From positions 1-5,053 of the forward strand of contig CAKTKF010000122.1 of assembly GCA_934569215.1 (NCBI GenBank): a stretch of 5,053 nucleotides of DNA. Reading direction: 5' to 3'. The stretch's first letter is position 1. Each line of letters opens with the position of its first letter. The notes beneath the pieces are model-generated. The model made no database searches, was not told the origin of the DNA, and saw only the letters and a list, made by a program, of their open reading frames with translations. The position numbers and the translations under genes are program-made. Shown in pieces: positions 1 through 4,743 of the stretch. The DNA comes from an uncultured Oscillospiraceae bacterium (lineage in GTDB: Bacteria > Bacillota > Clostridia > Oscillospirales > Oscillospiraceae).

Positions 1-2
1 TC

Positions 3-353
3 TCCCTGTTGTGCGTGACCATATTTCCTTTCCTGATCTCCGCTTTTGCGGTTTATATTTCCGAGCCGTGGCTGCTTCTGATCGTGAGCTTCGGGGAGGC
101 ATTCGTGCTTTCCTTCGTCTCTCTCGGCGTGATGCAGTGCAGCGGCTCCGCCGGATGGCTTGTCCGGTGGCTTCTTGTTTTCAGTGCCAGCCTTGCTTCG
201 CCGCTAAAGTATCTGTACTGGCTGCGGCACCTGACTGGGCGCAGGCGTTTCAGCGGCCTTGAGGCCGCTTGCGTGCTTTGTCTGTGCGCACTGATCGGAA
301 GCGTTGATTTTCGCTTGGTTTCGCCCCTTTTGGCGAGATTGATACACGGGTAG
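3..353 (+). CDS. C-terminal part of a polytopic membrane protein (5' end outside window)
   Basis: The reading frame is open from the left edge to TAG at 351-353, so only the last 116 or so residues are visible. A TTG at 9 could be read as a start, but the frame continues upstream without a stop and no ribosome binding site is visible, so an internal position is more likely. The residues are strongly hydrophobic. About three membrane segments can be drawn (near TIFPFLISAFAVYI, WLLLIVSFGEAFVLSFVSLGV, and ACVLCLCALIGSV), separated by a basic stretch (RHLTGRRR). No catalytic motif is visible. It sits immediately upstream of a xerD-like gene, with the stop codon inside that gene's ribosome binding site, so the two are probably co-transcribed. 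In many Bacillota the sporulation membrane protein gene spoIIM lies just before xerD, and the predicted topology would fit a SpoIIM-like protein. That is a synteny argument only, and I do not recognise the sequence itself. Confidence 0.65.
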   Translation, partial: SLLCVTIFPFLISAFAVYISEPWLLLIVSFGEAFVLSFVSLGVMQCSGSAGWLVRWLLVFSASLASPLKYLYWLRHLTGRRRFSGLEAACVLCLCALIGSVDFRLVSPLLARLIHG

Positions 354-359
354 AAAGGA
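352..359 (+). promoter_or_regulatory. Ribosome binding site of xerD, overlapping the upstream stop codon
   Basis: AGAAAGGA lies 4 nt before the TTG at 364 and 19 nt before the ATG at 379. The spacing supports the TTG. The motif begins inside the TAG of the preceding gene, an arrangement that suggests translational coupling. Confidence 0.6.
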
Positions 360-363
360 CATA

Positions 364-1266
364 TTGGTACGCGCATTCATGCTGGACTTGATTCACGCCT
401 ATGAAACTTACCTGACGAAGGTAAAGCAGGCATCCGCCAACACGGTCTGCTCCTACATGCGGGACATTCGGCAGTTCACCGAGTGGCTGCAAGAAAGCGA
501 GCATACGGACATTCTGGATGCCACCCAACTGAATATCAGCGACTACCTGAATTATCAGCGTGGGGAAGGCAAATCCGGGGCGACGATCTCCCGGACGCTG
601 GCAAGTCTGAAGAATTTCTATGCCTATGTCATTTCCACCGGCTTTTTGGAGGAATCCCCTGTCAGCGGAGAGATCCACGTGGACAGAGGGGAGAAGAAGC
701 TGCCCCAGATCCTCACCGGCAAGGAAGTGGAGCTTCTGCTGGCGCAGCCCTCCGCCGTGGACGCCAAGGGTCTGCGGGACAAGGCCATGCTGGAGGTCAT
801 GTACGCCACCGGCATCCGGGTCACGGAGTTGATCGACCTGAACGTGGAGGACGTGAACCTGGAGCTGGGCATCCTCAAATGTATCAGCGCTAAGAAATCC
901 CGGGTCATTCCGCTGTATCCCGCCGCCCTCCGGGCGCTGAGCGTGTACTTAAAGGAAGTCCGGCTGCTCATGGTGGACGACCCCAGAGAACAGGCGCTGT
1001 TCGTCAACGTGGGCGGCGCACGGATGAGCCGTCAGGGCTTCTGGAAAATTCTCAAGAGCTACCAGGAAAAGGCGGGCATTGAGAAGGACATCACGCCCCA
1101 TACTCTGCGGCACAGCTTCGCGGTGCATCTGCTGGAAAACGGCGCCGACCTCGGCTCCTTGCAGGAGCTGATGGGTCACAGCGACATTTCCTCCACGCAG
1201 ATGTACACCCACATGGTCAATCAGAAGCTGAAATCCGTATATGAAAAGTGCCATCCCAAAGCGTAA
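364..1266 (+). CDS. xerD: Site-specific tyrosine recombinase, XerD/XerC type
   Basis: Encodes 300 residues, the usual size of Xer recombinases. These cytoplasmic enzymes resolve chromosome dimers by cutting and rejoining DNA at dif sites through a 3'-phosphotyrosine. Residues 6-95 form the SAM-like core-binding domain (TYLTKVKQASANTVCSYMRDI). Residues 115-290 form the catalytic domain. Catalytic residues visible are Arg152 (ATGIRVTEL), His246 and Arg249 (HTLRH), His272 (GHSDISSTQ) and the nucleophile Tyr281 (MYTHM). The beta-hairpin lysine, normally in a GKGxKxR motif, is here in SAKKSRVIPL (Lys177 or Lys178), one residue shorter than the E. coli form. The TTG start is chosen because the ribosome binding site at 352-359 fits it; starting at ATG 379 would give 295 residues. 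The chromosomal setting without phage or integron genes favours housekeeping Xer over an integrase. Whether it is XerD or XerC cannot be settled from sequence alone, and other Xer-like paralogues are possible. Confidence 0.9.
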   Translation: MVRAFMLDLIHAYETYLTKVKQASANTVCSYMRDIRQFTEWLQESEHTDILDATQLNISDYLNYQRGEGKSGATISRTLASLKNFYAYVISTGFLEESPVSGEIHVDRGEKKLPQILTGKEVELLLAQPSAVDAKGLRDKAMLEVMYATGIRVTELIDLNVEDVNLELGILKCISAKKSRVIPLYPAALRALSVYLKEVRLLMVDDPREQALFVNVGGARMSRQGFWKILKSYQEKAGIEKDITPHTLRHSFAVHLLENGADLGSLQELMGHSDISSTQMYTHMVNQKLKSVYEKCHPKA

Positions 1267-1298
1267 AAGGCCAGCCGTTCCGGCTGGCCTTGTTTCTT
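1267..1298 (+). terminator. Intrinsic terminator after xerD
   Basis: An 11-bp perfect stem (left arm 1267-1277, right arm 1281-1291, core GGCCAGCCG / CGGCTGGCC) closes a 3-nt TTC loop. It starts directly after the TAA of xerD and is followed by a T-rich tail (GTTTCTT). It should separate xerD from the next gene. Confidence 0.85.
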
Positions 1299-1319
1299 GT
1301 TGACAATCCATGATATAGT
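1290..1319 (+). promoter_or_regulatory. Possible extended -10 promoter for the anchored-protein gene
   Basis: TGATATAGT at 1311-1319 is an extended -10 (TGn followed by TATAGT). The only -35 at normal distance is the weak TTGTTT at 1290-1295 (18-nt spacer), inside the terminator tail. A consensus TTGACA at 1300-1305 lies only 8 nt from this -10, too close to act with it, and no good -10 is found 16-18 nt beyond it. The assignment is therefore tentative. Confidence 0.4.
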
Positions 1320-1343
1320 AGTAGGCGAAAGGTCGTGATTCCT

Positions 1344-2597
1344 ATGAAAAAGAAGAAATGGCTGCTTCTGCTTATCCCGGCGGTTCTGGTTCTGGCGGCG
1401 GCGCTGGTATGGTTTTTGTATTTGTCCCCCAGAATGGCGCTGTCCAATGCCGCCGATGACGCGCTGTCCAAGCTGGAGCAGCGGCTGGCGGAAAGCCCTG
1501 TCCCGATTCTTGCCAAGGGGTACGACGAAAGCGGGAGGAATAGCACTTCGCTGGAGCTGACCGTTTCCGATGGCGTTCAGTACGACATGCAGGTTCAGAC
1601 CGACCTGACTGCCAATCAGATCCTTGCCGACGGCACGATCCGGATCGACGGAAAGACACTGAATTTGTCGGCCTACCTGGACAAGGAGTTTGCCGCTATC
1701 ACCTCCGAAGATTTGTTCAGGGGCGGCTATTACGGCATCACCTATGACACGTTTTCTTCGGATGTCCGCTCGTTTCCTCTGCTTTCCCGGCTGATCCCCA
1801 GTTCGACCCTCAGCAAGCTGGATTCTTCCGTGGAAAAGCTGCAAGTATACTTGAATCGCACCCGGCAGGTTCCCCAGCTTCCGGAGGTGCAGCAAGAGGA
1901 CATTCGCAAGCTGATACTGGGCTTGCTGGTGCTGAAAAGCGACGTCCACAAGGAGATGCTGACGGTGGACGGCCAGAGTCTGGAATGCCTTCGCTTTGAT
2001 TACAGCGCCACCGGCGAACAGGCGGGGACGCTTCTCGGATATCTGATGGACACCGGCGGACTTTCTCAGGGGGACATTAACGCTTCGTTTTATCTCTATG
2101 ACAAGACGTTGGTCGCCGTCCGCTGTGACGGCAGGGCAGGGGAGAACCGAGCGGCTCTCAGACTGGATTTGGGGCAGGACGCGGCGCAGGGCGATGTGTC
2201 CATTGCGGTCGAAAAGTTGGAAAACGGGGAAAAGTCCGCGTTTTCCTATAAGATCGGCGCACGGGGAGCAGACGATGCGCACACCGAAACCGCCGCATTC
2301 GGCACTCAGTCTATTTCCTGCGACTGGCAGCCGAAGACCGGGGACATGGTGCTGACCCTTCCGGAAAAATCGCCCATTTCCCTGAATCTCTCTCAGGCGC
2401 AGGACGGTTTTCAAATTCAGACGAAGGATTTTGCAGCCCTGATCGGTATTAACAGCCGGAAGGGGTTCGACAGCACCATGACCGTCCGCAAGGGGACTGC
2501 CATCACCCCGCCGAACTATAAAAATCTGGACGAATGGTCACTGGACGACCTGCTGGTTTTGCTGGGCAGCATCGGCGGCTTGCTCGGATTCAAATAA
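1344..2597 (+). CDS. Membrane-anchored extracytoplasmic protein of unknown function
   Basis: I do not recognise the family. From the ATG at 1344 the product has 417 residues. An alternative GTG at 1335 is only 2 nt after the AAAGG at 1328-1332, while ATG 1344 is 11 nt away, so ATG is preferred. The N-terminus is a typical signal anchor: MKKKKW, then a hydrophobic segment at about residues 6-27. No lipobox cysteine follows and no clear signal-peptidase site is seen, so the protein is probably tethered to the membrane with the remaining 390 residues outside. The exterior part is polar, predicted rich in beta strands, with many short D/N/G turns (for example DGTIRIDGKTLNLSAYLD near 96-113). A helical stretch lies at about 160-200. 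The C-terminus (LDDLLVLLGSIGGLLGF, 400-416) is hydrophobic and could pack on the membrane. It is flanked by hairpin terminators and appears monocistronic. A role in envelope or lipid handling would be guesswork. Confidence 0.85.
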   Translation: MKKKKWLLLLIPAVLVLAAALVWFLYLSPRMALSNAADDALSKLEQRLAESPVPILAKGYDESGRNSTSLELTVSDGVQYDMQVQTDLTANQILADGTIRIDGKTLNLSAYLDKEFAAITSEDLFRGGYYGITYDTFSSDVRSFPLLSRLIPSSTLSKLDSSVEKLQVYLNRTRQVPQLPEVQQEDIRKLILGLLVLKSDVHKEMLTVDGQSLECLRFDYSATGEQAGTLLGYLMDTGGLSQGDINASFYLYDKTLVAVRCDGRAGENRAALRLDLGQDAAQGDVSIAVEKLENGEKSAFSYKIGARGADDAHTETAAFGTQSISCDWQPKTGDMVLTLPEKSPISLNLSQAQDGFQIQTKDFAALIGINSRKGFDSTMTVRKGTAITPPNYKNLDEWSLDDLLVLLGSIGGLLGFK

Positions 2598-2611
2598 TTG
2601 TGTCACGCAAA

Positions 2612-2644
2612 AATCCGCACCCCATCATAAACGGGGTGCGGATT
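2612..2644. terminator. Shared hairpin terminator between convergent genes
   Basis: A perfect 12-bp stem (arms 2612-2623 AATCCGCACCCC and 2633-2644) closes a 9-nt loop. Read on the minus strand it is followed by TTTTTGCG, so it is a good intrinsic terminator for pfkA, 17 nt past that gene's stop. On the plus strand the tail (ATGTATATTGG) is a poor T run, so termination of the anchored-protein gene is probably weaker. Confidence 0.85.
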
Positions 2645-2660
2645 ATGTATATTGGCGTTT

Positions 2661-3632
2661 TCAGATTCCGGTCATGGCCGCCAGAACATCCACTTCCATC
2701 TTCTGGATGCTCTTCTTCATGGCCAGACCCTCGCTGATATCCACATCGGTAAAATCGCCCATGTGGGTGCAGACGATGCGGTTGGTCTTGCCCTGAAGCA
2801 GCAGCTCTACGGCGAGATAGCCCATCTTGGTGGCGTTGACGCGGTCGCGTCCGGTGGGGGAGCCGCCGCGCTGAATGTGACCCAGAACAGTCACACGGGG
2901 GTCGAGGTCAATGGCATCCTTGATCTTGGCCGCGATATCGGCGGCAGAACCGGCGCCCTCGGCAACGACGATCATGTAATGGGTAAAGCCGTTGAACCGC
3001 GCCTGACGAATCTTTTCGATTACGTCCCGCTCAAAATCGATGGGTTCCTCGGGAACCAGAACAGCGGTCGCGCCGACCGCGAGACCGACGTACATGGCGA
3101 GATACCCGGCGTTGCGGCCCATGACCTCCACGACAGAGCAGCGCTCGTGGGACTGCATGGTGTCCCGCAGCTTATCGATGCACTCAATGGCGGTGTTGGC
3201 GGCGGTATCGAAGCCGATGCAGTAGTTGGTGCAGGAGATATCGTTGTCGATGGTGCCGGGAATGCCGATGACGTTGATGCCGTACTTGCTCAGCGCCTGA
3301 GCGCCCCGGAAGGTGCCGTCGCCGCCGATGGCAATGATGCTGTCCAGTCCCAGGAACTTGCAGGTGGACACCGCCCGGCGCTGGCCTTCCTCGGTCATAA
3401 ATTCCTGACTGCGGGCAGTATACAAAATGGTGCCGCCCCGATTGATCGTATGGGAAACGCTCTTTTCATCCAGACGAACGATATCGCCGGTGATCAGGCC
3501 ATTCCAGCCCCGGCGGATACCGTAGCATTCCAATCCGTGATACAGCGCAGTACGGACGACCGCACGGACACAGGGGTTCATGCCAGGCGCGTCTCCGCCG
3601 GAAGTCAGCACACCGATTCTCTTTACGCTCAT
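2661..3632 (-). CDS. pfkA: ATP-dependent 6-phosphofructokinase
   Basis: Encodes 323 residues, close to the roughly 320 of bacterial PfkA. It phosphorylates fructose 6-phosphate to fructose 1,6-bisphosphate, the committed step of glycolysis, in the cytoplasm as a homotetramer. Motifs in order: GVLTSGGDAPGMN (7-19, nucleotide binding), INRGGTIL (63-70), IGGDGTFRGA (102-111), GIPGTIDNDI (123-132) with the catalytic base Asp129, VEVMGRNAGYLA (168-179), and GHIQRGGSPTGRDR (251-264) with substrate-binding His252 and Arg255. Gly106 after GGD and Gly126 before TIDND are the residues of ATP-using enzymes; PPi-dependent enzymes carry Asp and Lys there. The start is the ATG at 3632, with AGGAGG 7 nt upstream; the frame extends further upstream but lacks another ribosome binding site. 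Oddity: E. coli effector-site residues Arg54, Lys211 and Lys213 align with Glu56, Asn214 and Phe216, so allosteric control may differ. It is a single-gene unit with its own promoter and terminator. Confidence 0.96.
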   Translation of the reverse strand: MSVKRIGVLTSGGDAPGMNPCVRAVVRTALYHGLECYGIRRGWNGLITGDIVRLDEKSVSHTINRGGTILYTARSQEFMTEEGQRRAVSTCKFLGLDSIIAIGGDGTFRGAQALSKYGINVIGIPGTIDNDISCTNYCIGFDTAANTAIECIDKLRDTMQSHERCSVVEVMGRNAGYLAMYVGLAVGATAVLVPEEPIDFERDVIEKIRQARFNGFTHYMIVVAEGAGSAADIAAKIKDAIDLDPRVTVLGHIQRGGSPTGRDRVNATKMGYLAVELLLQGKTNRIVCTHMGDFTDVDISEGLAMKKSIQKMEVDVLAAMTGI

Positions 3633-3639
3633 AATGATT

Positions 3640-3645
3640 CCTCCT
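3640..3645 (-). promoter_or_regulatory. Ribosome binding site of pfkA
   Basis: The minus strand reads AGGAGG 7 nt before the ATG at 3632. This perfect Shine-Dalgarno fixes the start at MSVKRIG rather than at the longer open frame reaching 3782. Confidence 0.9.
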
Positions 3646-3667
3646 GATTGGATTAATACATGACCAT

Positions 3668-3696
3668 ATTTTACAGAGATTTTTGGAAAAAGTAAA
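3668..3696 (-). promoter_or_regulatory. Promoter of pfkA
   Basis: On the minus strand, TTTACT (3691-3696) is separated by 17 nt from TAAAAT (3668-3673). This predicts a start site near 3661 and a leader of about 28 nt carrying the AGGAGG. The flanking DNA is AT-rich, unlike the surrounding genes. No operator-like repeat is evident. Confidence 0.6.
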
Positions 3697-3775
3697 GAGA
3701 CATTTTTGTAAATTTTCGGGACTGGAAGGACACGCAGGGGGATGAGCGCCGGGATGTGCGGCTTTGCCCCGAATA

Positions 3776-3804
3776 TTGACAATTCCTTATTTTTAGCGCA
3801 TAAT
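3776..3804 (+). promoter_or_regulatory. Promoter of the small membrane protein gene
   Basis: TTGACA (3776-3781) and CATAAT (3799-3804) are separated by exactly 17 nt, close to the sigma-A consensus. The predicted start site is near 3811, which places an upstream in-frame ATG at 3803 outside the transcript and supports the GTG start at 3839. Confidence 0.75.
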
Positions 3805-3822
3805 GAAAAATATCAAAGCCGG

Positions 3823-3832
3823 AAGGGGGGAG
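3823..3832 (+). promoter_or_regulatory. Ribosome binding site deciding the GTG start of the small gene
   Basis: AAGGGGGGAG ends 6 nt before GTG 3839. It lies inside the reading frame if ATG 3803 were used, and nothing similar precedes that ATG. Confidence 0.65.
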
Positions 3833-3838
3833 ACGGAA

Positions 3839-4177
3839 GTGGGACTGACGGGAGAAGAGGCCAAGGTATTATACGATTTTATCAAATTTCTGATGTACCT
3901 GGGTCTTATCGTTTGGATTATAAGAACCATTTTCAGACTACTCAAATGGCTTTACCATGCAATTTGGCCAGCAAGGACACAAAGCAAACAGAGAACAAAA
4001 CGCCATCTTTCCCGGAAAAACCAGGCAAAAAAGCAATTTAAGGAAAAGCGATGGTATCCAACCGGGTGGTATTTCGACGACGAGACAGGGCTGTGGACTG
4101 CCCCTGACTATATCAATAACGATCCCAATACCCAATGGACGTTTGGCGGGGACAACGAACCCAAATCGACAAAATAA
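3839..4177 (+). CDS. Small single-pass membrane protein with a WYPTGW motif, function unknown
   Basis: From GTG 3839 the product has 112 residues. The promoter and ribosome binding site argue against ATG 3803, which would add 12 residues. Residues 1-13 are polar. A hydrophobic helix follows at about 14-28 (FIKFLMYLGLIVWII), continuing as an amphipathic segment rich in Arg, Lys and Trp to about 43. Residues 46-71 are strongly basic (RTQSKQRTKRHLSRKNQAKKQFKEKR), suggesting a cytoplasmic linker. A compact aromatic motif follows: WYPTGWYFDDETGLW (72-86) with APDY after it, then a polar tail with QWTFGG. The spacing of Trp, Tyr, Pro and Gly resembles a small conserved fold more than random tail sequence, but I cannot name the family. 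The gene is visibly more AT-rich than its neighbours, using codons such as TTA, ATA and AGA. It has its own promoter and terminator and no partner gene. Confidence 0.75.
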   Translation: MGLTGEEAKVLYDFIKFLMYLGLIVWIIRTIFRLLKWLYHAIWPARTQSKQRTKRHLSRKNQAKKQFKEKRWYPTGWYFDDETGLWTAPDYINNDPNTQWTFGGDNEPKSTK

Positions 4178-4186
4178 CAGCAAAGT

Positions 4187-4240
4187 TAAGCGGCTGTCTG
4201 CGAGGAAATGTGCAGGCAGCCGCTTAGGTTCTCCATTTGT
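4187..4240 (+). terminator. Long hairpin terminator after the small gene
   Basis: A 15-bp stem with one G-T wobble pairs 4187-4201 with 4212-4226 (TAAGCGGCTG on the left, CAGCCGCTTA on the right) around a 10-nt loop. It starts 10 nt after the stop codon. The downstream tract (TTCTCCATTTG) is only moderately T-rich, so termination efficiency is uncertain. Confidence 0.75.
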
Positions 4241-4319
4241 ATTTTGCCTAAATCTGCACGTGTAAGATCTGGAAATTTTATTCCCTTTACCAAAATCACC
4301 CAAAAACGGAAAAACCGTA

Positions 4320-4347
4320 TTGACAATCCCAAAGAAAGTGGTACTAT
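4320..4347 (+). promoter_or_regulatory. Promoter of the T-box/cstA transcript
   Basis: A consensus -35 TTGACA at 4320-4325 is followed after 16 nt by TACTAT (4342-4347), which is preceded by TGG and so forms an extended -10. Transcription should start near 4354, just ahead of the first T-box helix. The AT-rich stretch 4227-4319 before it shows no gene and no convincing operator. Confidence 0.65.
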
Positions 4348-4575
4348 ACACCTAACATTTCGTCAAATGCTTTGAGCAGGACACGACTTCCCCGGATCAC
4401 CGCTTTCAGAGAGCCGTTGGCTGGTGCGAAACGGCAGCAAGGAACGGGTGGCCATCCCCTGTGAGCAGCCGCGGTGAAAGGCGCTAGCGCCGAGTAATTG
4501 CAGCCGGTATCCCTCCGTTAACGGGGAACGCTCTCCGATTTTCGGGCAGCGGTTGAGAGGCCGGTTTTCCGGCAA

Positions 4576-4643
4576 GCAAAGTGGTAACGCGGAAGTTGAA
4601 ATTCCCGGCGGGCATTTGTCCCCGGATCAGCCTTCGTCTTTGC
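4576..4643 (+). promoter_or_regulatory. T-box antiterminator helix
   Basis: GCAAAG 4576-4581 pairs perfectly with CTTTGC 4638-4643. A 7-nt bulge TGGTAAC (4582-4588) follows, then GCGGA 4589-4593 pairs with TTCGT 4633-4637 with two G-T wobbles. This is the standard antiterminator form; the consensus bulge is UGGNACC, so the sixth base is A instead of C. The right arm is the same strand used by the terminator, making the two folds mutually exclusive. Confidence 0.88.
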
Positions 4644-4692
4644 ATCGGTTTCCCGTCAGGGAGACTGCGGCAAGGACGAGGGCTTCTTTTTT
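4629..4692 (+). terminator. Regulated intrinsic terminator of the T-box leader
   Basis: The left arm 4629-4643 pairs with 4670-4684 over 15 bp with two G-T wobbles. Inside the large loop a second helix, GTTTCCC/GGGAGAC (4648-4654/4659-4665), extends the hairpin. The run TCTTTTTT (4685-4692) follows directly. It is active when the cognate tRNA is charged and the antiterminator cannot form. Confidence 0.9.
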
Positions 4693-4743
4693 GCTCCCGG
4701 CATTGGCGAATGGCAAAGCTTTTAGGAAAGAAAGGGAAATCAC

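Larger units (their letters stand above)
4354..4692 (+). promoter_or_regulatory. T-box riboswitch (tRNA-sensing leader) controlling cstA
   Basis: T-box leaders bind a specific tRNA by its anticodon and test its 3' end; uncharged tRNA stabilises an antiterminator and turns the gene on. Visible elements in order: (1) stem I base, TGC 4368-4370 with GCA 4465-4467, then a kink-turn made of bulge TTT 4371-4373 and tandem GA/GA (4374-4375 with 4463-4464), then GCAGG 4376-4380 with CCTGT 4458-4462. (2) Specifier loop, 3' strand 4449-4457. (3) Stem I tip, AGAGAG 4408-4413, hairpin GCCGTT/AACGGC (4413-4418/4430-4435) with GCTGGTG 4420-4426 in the loop. (4) Stem II region GTGAAAG...GAGTAA and CCGTTA 4514-4519. 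(5) Stem III-like GCCGG/CCGGC 4560-4573. (6) T-box 4578-4591, whose TGGT would pair with a tRNA ending A73-CCA. (7) Terminator. Specifier candidates are ATC 4454-4456 (Ile) by spacing and GCC 4451-4453 (Ala) by the following purine. Confidence 0.93.

Noticed and set aside
364..1266. Phage or integrative-element integrase
   Set aside because: Length and sequence fit housekeeping Xer, and no phage genes, attachment-site repeats or adjacent tRNA gene are visible.
1221..2414. Open frame of 397 codons on the minus strand
   Set aside because: It runs antisense through the anchored-protein gene and across the xerD terminator, lacks a good ribosome binding site, and resembles no protein family. The plus-strand gene has a proper signal anchor and start.
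2652..3647. Open frame of 331 codons on the plus strand
   Set aside because: It lies wholly opposite pfkA, which has every family motif and a perfect ribosome binding site. The antisense frame gives a low-complexity, family-less protein and is a codon-bias shadow.
3803..3838. ATG 3803 as the start of the small membrane protein
   Set aside because: It overlaps the -10 box of the best promoter and has no ribosome binding site, while GTG 3839 has a strong one at the right distance.
4306..4318. Small hairpin ACGG-AAAAA-CCGT before the cstA promoter
   Set aside because: Only 4 bp, abutting the -35 box; too weak to call a terminator or operator.
4480..4491. Perfect 12-nt palindrome GGCGCTAGCGCC as a protein operator
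   Set aside because: It lies inside the T-box leader between stem I and the antiterminator and is better explained as part of the stem II region.
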